DNA of 64,000 nt from Flavicella sediminum (lineage in GTDB: Bacteria > Bacteroidota > Bacteroidia > Flavobacteriales > Flavobacteriaceae): NCBI RefSeq assembly GCF_006381105.1, contig NZ_VDET01000002.1:1-64000 (forward strand), in the 5' to 3' direction. Positions 52,769-62,106 of this stretch are shown piece after piece. Position 1 is the first letter of the stretch. Each line of letters begins with the position of its first letter. A program made the translations under genes and the position numbers. Below the pieces are notes generated by a model. It was not told where the DNA came from, did not search any database, and worked only from the letters and a program-made list of their open reading frames with translations.

Positions 52769-54178
52769 AAGGCCAAGTGAAGCTCCCTGCTTTAACATTA
52801 ATTGAAACGCTGCTTCGTATTCATTTGGAATTACTCCTTCCAGCACCGCTTCTTTAATAGCTTCTTTTATAATTCCAATTTCACGTCCAGGTTTTAAATT
52901 AAAGGTTTCCATAATTAATTCTCCTGAAATTGGAGGCTCAAAATTTCGAACATGATCTCTTGCTTCGACCTCTTTCACCTTGTCTCGAACTAATTTATGA
53001 TTGTTATGGTACCTTTTGAATTTGATTGGATTTTTTGTGGTAATATCCGCTTCGCATAAAGTCATTAAACTATCCAAATCGTCACCTGTATCAAACAACA
53101 ATCTTCGAACGGCCGAGTCTGTAACATCTGAAGCCAAAACAATGGGACGAGAACTTAACAAAACCATTTTCTGAACAAACTTCATAGGTTGGTTCAATGG
53201 CATTTTTAATCTTTTAAATAGTTTAAACACCATTTTCGATCCAACAAATTCATGCGCATGAAAAGTCCAACCAATTTTTTTCTGAAATTTCTTTGTCGGT
53301 GCTTTTCCTATATCGTGTAACAAAGCTGCCCAACGCAGCCATAAATCGTCTGTTGTGGGTGCAATATTATCTACTACTTCTAAAGTATGGTAAAAATTAT
53401 CTTTGTGTTTCTGTCCGTCAACCTCATCTATTCCTTTTAAATTTGTCAACTCTGGCAGAATTCGTTCTAGCAATCCCGATTTTTCAAGTAACAAAAAACC
53501 TATAGAAGGTTTATCGGCCATGATTATTTTGTTCAGCTCTACAACAATTCGCTCTTTGGTAATAATATCTATCCGAGGCGCATTTTTTGTTATGGAAGCA
53601 AAACAATAATTATCTATTACAAAATTCAATTGGGTTGCAAAACGTATGGCACGCATCATTCGTAAAGGATCATCAGAAAAAGTAACATCTGGATCTAAAG
53701 GCGTGATTAATTTTTTAGATTCCATATCCGCTACTCCCTCAAAAGGATCTAATAACAAACCGAAATCTTCTTCATTCAAACTTAAAGCCAAGGCATTGAT
53801 ACTAAAATCTCGACGCTCTTGATCGTCCTTTAATGTACCCTCACTAACAATTGGGTTTCTACTATCTTTTGTATAAGATTCTTTCCTTGCACCTACAAAC
53901 TCAACTTCAATATCTTTGTAGCGCAACATGGCGGTACCATAGGTTTTAAAAACCTGAACCTTGGGTTTGTTCGGCAATAAACTGGCAACTTTTCTAGCCA
54001 AATCTATTCCGCTTCCTACCGCAACAACATCTACATCTTTGGCTTTTCCTCTTTTCAATAAAAAATCACGGACAAAGCCCCCAATTACATAGCTCTTAAT
54101 ATCTAACTCTTTCGCAGCTTGTGAAATGTAGGTGAAAATTTCAGAAGCTAAGGCTTCTTTGTAATATGAGTTTTGCAT
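52754..54178 (-). CDS. cca: CCA-adding tRNA nucleotidyltransferase with HD domain
   Basis: The 474-aa product has the nucleotidyltransferase head (IGGFVRDFLLKRGKAKDVDV with the catalytic Asp pair), the flexible-loop and RRDFSINALAL motifs, and an HD domain (LLHDIGKAPTKKF) after the body. It adds or repairs the 3' CCA of tRNAs, which the tRNA-Asp gene in this window does not encode. It lies 5 bp after tsaC and is probably co-transcribed with it. Confidence 0.93.
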   Translation of the reverse strand: MQNSYYKEALASEIFTYISQAAKELDIKSYVIGGFVRDFLLKRGKAKDVDVVAVGSGIDLARKVASLLPNKPKVQVFKTYGTAMLRYKDIEVEFVGARKESYTKDSRNPIVSEGTLKDDQERRDFSINALALSLNEEDFGLLLDPFEGVADMESKKLITPLDPDVTFSDDPLRMMRAIRFATQLNFVIDNYCFASITKNAPRIDIITKERIVVELNKIIMADKPSIGFLLLEKSGLLERILPELTNLKGIDEVDGQKHKDNFYHTLEVVDNIAPTTDDLWLRWAALLHDIGKAPTKKFQKKIGWTFHAHEFVGSKMVFKLFKRLKMPLNQPMKFVQKMVLLSSRPIVLASDVTDSAVRRLLFDTGDDLDSLMTLCEADITTKNPIKFKRYHNNHKLVRDKVKEVEARDHVRNFEPPISGELIMETFNLKPGREIGIIKEAIKEAVLEGVIPNEYEAAFQLMLKQGASLGLQAVS

Positions 54179-54183
54179 AAATC

Positions 54184-54744
54184 TTATTCTCTAATAACTT
54201 CAATTTCATCTTTGTTAACAATCCTTAAAATTGTTGATGATTTATCGGCCATTTTATCGTGCTGCGAATTTACTATATAATCTACGTTACGCAAAACAGC
54301 ATCGCTTATTTCTGAAAAGCTTTTTGGAGTAGCTTCACCACTAACATTTGCTGAAGTTGAAACAATAGGTTTGCCAAATTTTTGAATCAATTGTTCACAA
54401 AATTCATCTTTTACGATACGAATGGCAATGGTATTATCACTGGCGATGGTATTTTTCGCCAATCCTTTTGGATTCTCATAAATAATAGTCGTTGGCTTCT
54501 TAGCTAATTTGATAATCTCCAAAGCTTTTTGAGGAACATAGCTTACATACTCCTGAAGCATTTCAACAGAATTTACCAAAATAATTAAACTCTTAGTTTC
54601 TTCTCTATTCTTTAATTGGTAAATCTTAGCCACAGCCTCTTCATTGGTTGCATCACATCCTATCCCCCAAACCGTATCGGTTGGATACAAAATTATTTTA
54701 TGATTTTCTAAAAAAACGTTTGTTGTCTCTATTTCCGCAATCAT
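54184..54744 (-). CDS. L-threonylcarbamoyladenylate synthase (TsaC/Sua5 family, short form)
   Basis: The 186-aa product has the YrdC-like fold words LYPTDTVWGIGCDA, KKPTTIIYENPKGLA and STSANVSGEATPKSFSE. It makes threonylcarbamoyl-AMP from Thr, bicarbonate and ATP for the t6A37 base of tRNAs. It lacks the extra C-terminal Sua5 domain, so it is the TsaC length class. It heads a small tRNA-modification operon with cca. Confidence 0.9.
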   Translation of the reverse strand: MIAEIETTNVFLENHKIILYPTDTVWGIGCDATNEEAVAKIYQLKNREETKSLIILVNSVEMLQEYVSYVPQKALEIIKLAKKPTTIIYENPKGLAKNTIASDNTIAIRIVKDEFCEQLIQKFGKPIVSTSANVSGEATPKSFSEISDAVLRNVDYIVNSQHDKMADKSSTILRIVNKDEIEVIRE

Positions 54745-54919
54745 GTCTAATTATTATGAAAAAAAATTTCTTGCGAAACTATAAAATTTTTCTTGAAAAC
54801 ATCCACTTTTCTTTTAACGTACCCCTGTCTAATTATTCTAATTATTCTAATTAATCAATTAGTATTGTTATTTAAATTGTATTTTTGTTCCTGTTTTTTA
54901 ACCTCTTCAAACAAATATA

Positions 54920-55723
54920 ATGATTATTGTAAGGATAATAGGTGGTCTTGGAAACCAAATGTTTCAGTATGCATATGCCAAGGCATTAGAGGCTTCCGGA
55001 AAAAATGTTCAAATAGATTTATCCAAAATAAAAAAATACAAACTACACGGTGGCTATCAATTAGACAAGTACAATATTGATTTAAAAGCAGCTAGTAGTC
55101 TTTCTGTTTTTCTTGCTAAAATTGGTCTTATAAAATCAGTAAAAGAAAAAAACTCTCTTTTTAACGAAAACTTACTTGAAGTTGATGGCAACACTTATGT
55201 AAAGGGTTATTTTCAAACAGAAAAATATTTCAAAGAAGCTCGGAAAACAATCTTAAGTCAGTTTCAACAAATAACTGCAAAAGGAGTTTCAACCCTTGAT
55301 TATGCAAAACAAATAAATAGCACACAAAGCAATTGTTCATTACATGTACGCCGAGGAGATTATGTAAGTAAAAAGATAAACCAAACCATTCACGGAGTTT
55401 GTAGTTTAGATTATTACAGAGCTGCTATTGACCACATTCTTTCAAAAGAAAGCCATACTACATTTTTTGTTTTTTCGGATGATATTGAATGGACAAAAGA
55501 AAATTTAAACATTGAAAATGTTGTTTTTGTAGATCATAAATGCACACCTCATGAAGATATTTATTTAATGAGCTTGTGTAAAAATAACATTACGGCAAAT
55601 AGTAGTTTTTCATGGTGGGGCGCTTGGCTCAATCAAAACAAAAACAAAACGGTTATTTCTCCCAAGCAATGGTTCGTTAACAAAGAAACAAATATTATTT
55701 GTGAAGATTGGATACAATTGTAA
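54920..55723 (+). CDS. Alpha-1,2-fucosyltransferase (GT11 family)
   Basis: The 267-aa product starts with the family signature RIIGGLGNQMFQYAYAKALE and has the GDP-fucose site HVRRGDYV (near residue 142). It also has FVFSDDIEWTKENL and the C-terminal NSSFSWWGAWLNQN. It would transfer fucose from GDP-fucose to the 2-position of a terminal sugar on a surface glycan. No GDP-fucose synthesis gene is in the window. A TATTTTTG box lies about 45 bp upstream. It pairs with the glycosyltransferase gene 41 bp downstream. Confidence 0.92.
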   Translation: MIIVRIIGGLGNQMFQYAYAKALEASGKNVQIDLSKIKKYKLHGGYQLDKYNIDLKAASSLSVFLAKIGLIKSVKEKNSLFNENLLEVDGNTYVKGYFQTEKYFKEARKTILSQFQQITAKGVSTLDYAKQINSTQSNCSLHVRRGDYVSKKINQTIHGVCSLDYYRAAIDHILSKESHTTFFVFSDDIEWTKENLNIENVVFVDHKCTPHEDIYLMSLCKNNITANSSFSWWGAWLNQNKNKTVISPKQWFVNKETNIICEDWIQL

Positions 55724-55764
55724 GTCAACTTGCTTGAGATTTCAAATTAAAAAAAATATAAAAT

Positions 55765-56568
55765 ATGAATGTTGGTGTTGTCATAACTACCTATAACCAT
55801 CCGGCATGGTTAGAGAAAATTTTTTGGGGATATTTAGCACAAAATGATCAAGATTTTACGCTAATTATTGCAGACGATGGTTCAAAAGCTGCGACAAAAG
55901 AGGTCATTGAAAAATATGCGACTCAATTAAAAATAGAACATGTTTGGCACGAAGATATTGGCTTTAGAAAAACCAAGATACTAAACGATGCCATTAAGCA
56001 AACAAAATGTGATTATTTAATTTTTACCGATCACGATTGTTTGCCTCGACAAGATTTTATTGAAACACATAAAAAATACGCTCAAGAAGATTTATTACTA
56101 TCTGCAGGCTACTACAAACTAACCATGCCTGTGAGTTTAAAAATTACGAGAGAAGATATAGAGTCTCAGAATGCCTTCGATTACCATTGGTTGGTGAAAC
56201 ACGGACAAACAAAATCATTAAAATCTATAAAACTGCGCGTAAAAGGGAAATGGGCCAGATTTATGGATCGGATTACTACCACTAAGGCGACTTGGAATGG
56301 GGCTAACAGTTCTACCTATAAAAAGAACATTGTTGCCGTAAATGGTTTTAACGAAGACATGACCTATGGTGGTTTGGACCGTGAAATGGGCGAACGAATG
56401 ATGAACAATGGCATTACAGGAAAACAAATCAGACATCAAGCTATTTGTTTGCATTTAGACCATAAGCGTGGCTATGATGGAAAAGAAACTTGGGAACGAA
56501 ACCGAAAAATCCGTCAAAAAGTAAAACAAGAAAACATAAAGTGGGCCAAAAACGGTATCGTAAAATAG
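55765..56568 (+). CDS. Family 2 glycosyltransferase with galactosyltransferase-like C-terminus
   Basis: The 267-aa product has an N-terminal GT-A domain (VVITTYNHPAWLEKIF, IIADDGSKAATKE, and the metal motif TDHDCLPRQDF). A C-terminal part with WNGANSSTYKKNIVAVNGF and MTYGGLDREMGERM resembles the Glyco_transf_7C region of galactosyltransferases and chondroitin synthases. It is soluble and would act at the inner face of the membrane. With the fucosyltransferase it probably finishes a lipopolysaccharide or capsule side chain. Confidence 0.88.
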   Translation: MNVGVVITTYNHPAWLEKIFWGYLAQNDQDFTLIIADDGSKAATKEVIEKYATQLKIEHVWHEDIGFRKTKILNDAIKQTKCDYLIFTDHDCLPRQDFIETHKKYAQEDLLLSAGYYKLTMPVSLKITREDIESQNAFDYHWLVKHGQTKSLKSIKLRVKGKWARFMDRITTTKATWNGANSSTYKKNIVAVNGFNEDMTYGGLDREMGERMMNNGITGKQIRHQAICLHLDHKRGYDGKETWERNRKIRQKVKQENIKWAKNGIVK

Positions 56569-56586
56569 CGTAACAATTTAGTATTT

Positions 56587-56997
56587 ATGGCAAAAATTCT
56601 CGCATTAGATTTCGGAAAAAAAAGAACAGGTATTGCAGTTACTGATGATTTGCAAATAATTGCATCAGGACTTACAACTGTTGAAACACCAAAGCTTATT
56701 TCCTTTCTATTAAACTATAGCAAAAAGGAAACTGTAGAAACCATTGTTATTGGAAAACCAAAACAAATGAACTACAGTGATAGCGAAAGTGAGGTTTTAA
56801 TTTTGGCTTTTATAAAAAAACTAAAAGGTGCTTTTCCTAAAACTCCTATAGTTAGAGAAGACGAACGCTTTACATCTAAAATGGCTTTTCAAACAATGAT
56901 TGATGGAGGTTTGTCTAAGAAAAAAAGACAAAACAAAGCACTTATCGACGAAATAAGCGCCACTATCATCTTACAATCCTACCTGTACAACAAATAA
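56587..56997 (+). CDS. ruvX: Holliday junction resolvase-like RuvX/YqgF
   Basis: The 136-aa product has the RNase H-like fold with ILALDFGKKRTGIAVTDDLQ at the N-terminus, IVIGKPKQMN, VREDERFTSKMA and the C-terminal ALIDEISATIILQSYL. This gives the Asp/Glu/Asp set of the family. YqgF proteins process pre-16S rRNA and may act on branched DNA. It lies 18 bp after the glycosyltransferase gene. Confidence 0.92.
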   Translation: MAKILALDFGKKRTGIAVTDDLQIIASGLTTVETPKLISFLLNYSKKETVETIVIGKPKQMNYSDSESEVLILAFIKKLKGAFPKTPIVREDERFTSKMAFQTMIDGGLSKKKRQNKALIDEISATIILQSYLYNK

Positions 56998-57071
56998 TTA
57001 GCTTTTAAAAAGCCGTATTTTCCATAGCAAACACCTTAAAAAGTAACACAAGAATTTTGATTTCAATTAAG

Positions 57072-57103
57072 TTGTAATTAACTCCTTATTCTTTGTACTT
57101 TTG
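57072..57103 (+). promoter_or_regulatory. Promoter of the peptide deformylase gene
   Basis: TTG (57072-57074), a 21-bp spacer and TACTTTTG (57096-57103) match the Bacteroidota consensus, 26 bp before the ATG. Confidence 0.65.
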
Positions 57104-57129
57104 CATCCATAAATTATAAAGCTTAAAAA

Positions 57130-57717
57130 ATGATTTTACCTATCGTTGCCTATGGTGACCCTGTTTTAAGAAAAGTAGGAAAAGAGATTGATGCTGATTA
57201 TCCTGAGTTAGAAAAATTACTTTCTAACATGAAAGAGACCATGGCAAATGCACAAGGTGTTGGTTTGGCAGCTCCACAAATAGGTAGAGCCATTCGTTTG
57301 TTTTTAATTGACGCCACTCCTTTTGCTGAAGACGAAGATTTAAGTCCGGAAGAACAAAAGGTACTAAGTACATTTAACCATGTTTTTATCAATGCAAAAA
57401 TTGTAAAAGAAGAAGGTGATGAATGGGCTTTTAACGAAGGTTGTTTAAGTATTCCTGACATTCGTGAGGATGTTTTTAGAAAAGAAAAAATTACCGTTAC
57501 CTATCAAGATGAAAATTTTGACAAACATGAAATTGTACTAGACGGAATTGCTGCTAGAGTTTTTCAACACGAATACGACCATATTGAAGGAATTTTATTT
57601 ACCGATAAATTATCTTCTTTAAAGAAACGACTGCTAAAGAAAAAATTAGAAAATATTTCTAAAGGAAAAATAGACGCAGATTACAGAATGCGTTTTCCGA
57701 ATGCGAAAAAAAAATAA
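57130..57717 (+). CDS. def: Peptide deformylase
   Basis: The 195-aa product has all three deformylase motifs: GVGLAAPQIG, EGCLSIP (metal-ligand Cys) and QHEYDHIEG (two His ligands and catalytic Glu). It removes the formyl group from nascent proteins. It is followed 57 bp later by the DUF5606 gene, the common gene order in Flavobacteriia. Confidence 0.96.
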   Translation: MILPIVAYGDPVLRKVGKEIDADYPELEKLLSNMKETMANAQGVGLAAPQIGRAIRLFLIDATPFAEDEDLSPEEQKVLSTFNHVFINAKIVKEEGDEWAFNEGCLSIPDIREDVFRKEKITVTYQDENFDKHEIVLDGIAARVFQHEYDHIEGILFTDKLSSLKKRLLKKKLENISKGKIDADYRMRFPNAKKK

Positions 57718-57774
57718 TTGATTTCAATTCTTAACCAGAATCAGAATCTCTAAATCATATAAAAAAACAATTAA

Positions 57775-58197
57775 ATGGGACTTTCAAAAACTATCGCCAT
57801 TGCTGGAAAAGCTGGTTTATTTAACATTATCACACAATCTAAAGGCGGATTTATTGTAGAATCTATTGCGGAAAAGAAAAAATTTCCTGTAACAAATGCA
57901 CACAACGTAAGTGTATTGAATGATATTGCAATTTATACCTACGATGAAGAAAAACCATTAAGAGAAGTGTTTTTATCTATTCATGCAAAAGAAGAAGGAA
58001 AAGCGGCTATTAGCCATAAAGAAAGTAACAAAGTTTTATTAGCTTACTTCGCAGAAATTTTACCTGATTTTGATCAAGAAAGAGTGTACCCTTCTAATAT
58101 TAAGAAAGTAATACAGTGGTACAACTTATTAATTGCTGCTGAATTTGATTTTTCTACATTAACAGAAAAAGAAGAAAAAACAGCTGAACAAGCATAA
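57775..58197 (+). CDS. DUF5606 domain protein
   Basis: The 140-aa product begins MGLSKTIAIAGKAGLFNIIT, with GGFIVESIAEKKKFPVTNAH and a C-terminal acidic tail. This matches DUF5606 proteins of Bacteroidota, an Sm-like small fold of unknown function. Its place between def and mazG is common in the group. A strong terminator ends the unit. Confidence 0.85.
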   Translation: MGLSKTIAIAGKAGLFNIITQSKGGFIVESIAEKKKFPVTNAHNVSVLNDIAIYTYDEEKPLREVFLSIHAKEEGKAAISHKESNKVLLAYFAEILPDFDQERVYPSNIKKVIQWYNLLIAAEFDFSTLTEKEEKTAEQA

Positions 58198-58231
58198 GTA
58201 CTGTTCTACTATTCAAATACACAAATATAAT

Positions 58232-58269
58232 AATCGGCAAGCTCAACTTAGAGCTTGCCGATTTTTTTT
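58232..58269 (+). terminator. Terminator after the DUF5606 gene
   Basis: A 13-bp stem AATCGGCAAGCTC/GAGCTTGCCGATT (58232-58244 and 58251-58263) has a 6-base loop, followed by T6. Confidence 0.94.
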
Positions 58270-58367
58270 CATCACCTTACTACTTACAGAAATTACAATA
58301 AGAATATTTTCGTTTTAAGAAGTTTCTTCCTTGTATATTTTGTAATTTTCGCAGCAAATATAAGCGC

Positions 58368-59147
58368 ATGGTAGCCAAAGAAAAGCAGTTAAAAGAAATT
58401 GAACGCCTATTAAATATCATGGATGAACTCCGTGAAAAATGTCCTTGGGATAAAAAACAAACTTTTGAAACCCTTCGGCATTTAACCATAGAAGAAACCT
58501 ATGAATTGGCAGATGCCATCCTTGAAAATGACCTGGAAGAAATTAAAAAGGAATTGGGTGATTTATTGCTACACATTGTTTTTTATGCGAAAATTGGCTC
58601 TGAAACCAACAGCTTTGATATTGGTGATGTAGCGAGTAGTATTTCTGAAAAATTAATTCACAGACATCCACATATTTATGGTAATGTAGAAGTTGCTGAC
58701 GAAGAAGAAGTGAAAAGAAATTGGGAAAAACTAAAATTAAAAGAAGGAAAAACCTCTGTTTTAGAAGGTGTTCCAAAATCCTTACCTGCTTTGGTAAAAG
58801 CCAGTAGAATTCAAGAGAAGGTCGCTGGAGTTGGTTTTGATTGGGAAGAGCCACAACAAGTCTGGGAAAAAGTCCAAGAAGAATTAACGGAATTAAATGA
58901 AGAAGTTAAAAATGGAAACAAAGACCATATAGAGGCTGAATTTGGGGATGTGCTATTTTCTATGATCAATTATGCTCGTTTTATAGGTGTGAACCCTGAA
59001 AACGCCTTAGAAAGAACGAATAAAAAATTCACCAACCGATTTCAATATTTGGAAAAAGCAGCCAAAGAAAACAACAAGGCTTTAAGTGATATGAGTTTGG
59101 AAGAAATGGATGTATTTTGGGAAGCTTCAAAAAAATATTTTAAATAG
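58368..59147 (+). CDS. mazG: Nucleoside triphosphate pyrophosphohydrolase MazG
   Basis: The 259-aa product has two MazG domains. The first has MDELREKCPWDKKQTFETL and the metal-binding EETYELADAI with a following ELGDLLLHIVF. The second has VQEELTELNEEV and EFGDVLFSMINYAR. It hydrolyses NTPs, including damaged ones, to NMP and PPi. It is 4 bp before the SDR gene. Confidence 0.93.
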   Translation: MVAKEKQLKEIERLLNIMDELREKCPWDKKQTFETLRHLTIEETYELADAILENDLEEIKKELGDLLLHIVFYAKIGSETNSFDIGDVASSISEKLIHRHPHIYGNVEVADEEEVKRNWEKLKLKEGKTSVLEGVPKSLPALVKASRIQEKVAGVGFDWEEPQQVWEKVQEELTELNEEVKNGNKDHIEAEFGDVLFSMINYARFIGVNPENALERTNKKFTNRFQYLEKAAKENNKALSDMSLEEMDVFWEASKKYFK

Positions 59148-59151
59148 AAAT

Positions 59152-59880
59152 ATGAAAAACATCATTGTTATAACAGGAGGAAGTAAAGGTATTGGAAAAG
59201 CTTTGGCTAAAAAATATGCCGACAATGACTATCTAGTTTTTTCCATTGCTAGAAATACTTGTCCTATTAATGATGTTCATTCCATACAAGGAGATTTATC
59301 CAATCCCGAAAACATTGAAGCTTACTTCACTTCTATCTTACAAATCGTCAATTTAAAAAAGGTATCCTCTTTCACTCTTATTCTAAATGCAGGAAGCTTA
59401 GGCACCATTGGAAATATAGAAAAGAACCCTCTAAACTCAATTCAAAAAACCGTGCAATTGAATTTAACAGGACCTTTATTATTCTCCTCCATTTTCATTG
59501 AAAAGCTAAAAGAAGCTACTTTTGAAAAAAAGATCATTTCAATTTCCTCTGGAGCAGCCATAAAACCCTATGCGGGCTGGAGTGTTTATTGCAGTACCAA
59601 AGCGGGAGTAGACATGATGACCCGAACCATAGCCGAAGAACAAAAAACACTTGTAAACGGGGTAAAAGTCAATGCTATTTACCCAGGCGTTGTTGAAACG
59701 AATATGCAGGAAACTATTAGAAATTCTCCTGAAAAGGATTTTAAAAACGTACAAAGGTTTATCGACTTAAAAGAAAAAGAGGAGCTTTATACGCCTGATT
59801 TTGTCGCCGATAAGATTTACAACTTAGATTGTGAAAATGTATTAGAAACGGGTGCCATTGTAGATCTCCGGAATTTATAA
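59152..59880 (+). CDS. Short-chain dehydrogenase/reductase
   Basis: The product is 242 aa from the ATG at 59152 (MKNIIVITGGSKGIGKAL). An ATG at 59110 would overlap mazG and add a tail without family counterpart. It has the cofactor loop TGGSKGIGKALA, the LNAG word, the Ser in SISSGAA and the catalytic YCSTKAG. The GGSKGIG pattern with IARN suggests NADPH. The C-terminal GAIVDLRNL is like sepiapterin-reductase-type relatives, but the substrate is unknown. Confidence 0.88.
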   Translation: MKNIIVITGGSKGIGKALAKKYADNDYLVFSIARNTCPINDVHSIQGDLSNPENIEAYFTSILQIVNLKKVSSFTLILNAGSLGTIGNIEKNPLNSIQKTVQLNLTGPLLFSSIFIEKLKEATFEKKIISISSGAAIKPYAGWSVYCSTKAGVDMMTRTIAEEQKTLVNGVKVNAIYPGVVETNMQETIRNSPEKDFKNVQRFIDLKEKEELYTPDFVADKIYNLDCENVLETGAIVDLRNL

Positions 59881-59926
59881 AAAAGAGAATTATTTTTCCT
59901 TTCTCACAGGAGTTTCTCCATTCATT

Positions 59927-60706
59927 TTACAAATCTTGAGCGTTGGCAATCATTTCAGCAATATCCATTACTTGCACATCGTCTTCCTTCTCTTTATTCT
60001 TCACCCCGTCTGTCATCATTGTATTGCAAAAGGGACAACCCGTAGCAATAATATCTGGTTTAATTTCTAAAGCATCTTCCGTACGTAAAACATTGACTTC
60101 TTTGTTTCCTTTTTCGGCATCTTTAAACATTTGTGCTCCTCCAGCACCACAACACAAACCGTTTATTTTACAACGCTTCATTTCAATTAATTCTACTTCT
60201 AGTTTTCGAATTAATTCTCTTGGAGCTTCATAAACATCATTGGCTCTTCCTAAATAACAAGGATCGTGAAAGGTAATTTTTTTTCCTTTGTAAGAACCGC
60301 CTTCTATAGAAATTTTCCCTTCATCTAACAAGGTTTTTAAAAACTGTGTATGATGCATTACTTCATAAGAACCACCCAACTCAGGATATTCGTTTTTAAT
60401 GGTATTGAAACAATGGGGACAAGCAGTGACAATTTTTTTCACATCGTAAGCATTCAAGACTTCAATATTTGTCATGGCTTGCATTTGAAATAAAAACTCA
60501 TTTCCTGATCGTTTTGCAGGATCTCCTGTACAACTTTCTTCTGTTCCCAACACTGCAAAATTCACTTTTGCGTGGGTTAATATCTTCACAAAGGCTTTGG
60601 TTATTTTCTTTGCTCTATCGTCAAAACTTCCTGCACAACCAACCCAAAACAACACATCTGGTTGTTTTCCTTGAGCTGTTAATTCTGCCATTGTAGGTAC
60701 GTTCAT
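59927..60706 (-). CDS. CCG-domain iron-sulfur protein (HdrB/LutA-like)
   Basis: The 259-aa product has two cysteine-rich CCG domains: VGCAGSFDD with later ACPHCFNTI, and the second CCGAGGAQMF with TGCPFCNTM. These bind special Fe-S clusters in heterodisulfide reductase B, lactate-utilisation A and succinate-quinone reductase E proteins. It has no membrane segment. It is encoded 78 bp downstream of a membrane Fe-S protein and would complete it as a redox enzyme. The substrate is unknown. Confidence 0.88.
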   Translation of the reverse strand: MNVPTMAELTAQGKQPDVLFWVGCAGSFDDRAKKITKAFVKILTHAKVNFAVLGTEESCTGDPAKRSGNEFLFQMQAMTNIEVLNAYDVKKIVTACPHCFNTIKNEYPELGGSYEVMHHTQFLKTLLDEGKISIEGGSYKGKKITFHDPCYLGRANDVYEAPRELIRKLEVELIEMKRCKINGLCCGAGGAQMFKDAEKGNKEVNVLRTEDALEIKPDIIATGCPFCNTMMTDGVKNKEKEDDVQVMDIAEMIANAQDL

Positions 60707-60784
60707 TTCTTTTATACGTTTTAAGTTATGAGATTTTAATTTTGAATTAAGGAAAACTCAATACTAAAAAATTCAAAACTGTTT

Positions 60785-62092
60785 TTATTCATCTTTCCAG
60801 TTCAATCGGTCCATTTGATTATAAGGCCATGGAGCTCCATTATTCTCAATATTCCCCATCATGGTATTTAATTCTTGCGGCGCTGCAGATTGCTCCATTA
60901 CTAAATATTGACGCATGTCCATAATAATAGACAACGGATCAATATTTACAGGACATTCTTCTACGCAGGCATTACAACTGGTACAAGCCCATAATTCTTC
61001 TGGTGAAATATAATCATTTAGTAATTGCTTTCCGTCTTCTTTGAATTCACCTTTATTGGCATCGATATTTTTTCCTACTTCCTCTACTCGATCACGTGTT
61101 TTCATCATGATGGCTCTAGGAGACAATTCTTTACCTGTTTGGTTGGCTGGGCAAACAGAAGAACAACGTCCACACTCGGTACAGGTATATGCATTCATTA
61201 ACTGCACCCAATTCAAGTCTGTAACATCACTGGCTCCAAATTTTTCAGGTTCGCCTTCTGGTTCTTCAGGAACGGCATAAGGATCTGCATTCGGATCCAT
61301 CATGGTTTGCACTTCTTTGGTTACCGTTGCATTGTTTGCAAACTGCCCTTTGGGTTTTAAATTCGCATAAAAGGTGTTTGGAAAAGCCAATAGGATATGT
61401 AAATGTTTCGAATAGTATAAATAATTTAAAAAGGCTAGAATACCCACAATATGAATCCACCAAGCTGTGCGCTCTATGACATGATTTGTACCTTCAGAAA
61501 GGTTAGCAAACAAAGGACTTATATATTGGCTAATGGTATTTCCTATATTGATTTCTTGGAAATGAATATCTGTGGCATTCATTAGTAAAAATAAGGACAT
61601 TAATACCATTTCGAAATACAAAATAATATTTCCATCATTCTTTGGCCAAGCCGTCATTTCCTTATACCAAAAACGTTTGATTCGTAATACATTTCTTCTT
61701 GCCCAAAAAACAATAACAGAAACAAGTACTAAAAATGCTAAAACTTCGAAAACACCAATTAAAAAAGAATAGAATGCACTTCCTAACAAACCTAAAAACA
61801 AACGATGTGTTCCTAAAAGCCCATCTAAAATAATTTCTAAAACTTCAATATTAATAATGATAAAACCTACATATACAATAATGTGCAAGAATCCTGAAAC
61901 GGGTCTGCGTACCATTTTAGACTGACCAAGTGCAATCTTAAACATATTGGACCAACGTTCCTTTTTTTGATCACTTCTATCAATAGCTTTCCCTAAATGA
62001 ATATTACGCTTTAATTTTCTTATGTTTTGAATAAAAAAACCAACCCCTCCTATGAGCAATAAGGCAAAAACTATGTTTGGTAGGTACTGCAT
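60785..62092 (-). CDS. Membrane Fe-S oxidoreductase with two 4Fe-4S sites
   Basis: The 435-aa product has about five or six hydrophobic segments in the first 260 residues, with His residues that could hold heme. A cytoplasmic ferredoxin domain follows, with two 4Fe-4S motifs (CTECGRCSSVCPANQTG and CTSCNACVEECPVNIDP). This is the HdrC/NarI-like composition. With the CCG protein downstream it would pass electrons to or from the quinone pool. The pair next to an MlaD gene is a frequent order in Flavobacteriia. Confidence 0.86.
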   Translation of the reverse strand: MQYLPNIVFALLLIGGVGFFIQNIRKLKRNIHLGKAIDRSDQKKERWSNMFKIALGQSKMVRRPVSGFLHIIVYVGFIIINIEVLEIILDGLLGTHRLFLGLLGSAFYSFLIGVFEVLAFLVLVSVIVFWARRNVLRIKRFWYKEMTAWPKNDGNIILYFEMVLMSLFLLMNATDIHFQEINIGNTISQYISPLFANLSEGTNHVIERTAWWIHIVGILAFLNYLYYSKHLHILLAFPNTFYANLKPKGQFANNATVTKEVQTMMDPNADPYAVPEEPEGEPEKFGASDVTDLNWVQLMNAYTCTECGRCSSVCPANQTGKELSPRAIMMKTRDRVEEVGKNIDANKGEFKEDGKQLLNDYISPEELWACTSCNACVEECPVNIDPLSIIMDMRQYLVMEQSAAPQELNTMMGNIENNGAPWPYNQMDRLNWKDE

Positions 62093-62106
62093 ATGTCAAA
62101 TTTTAT

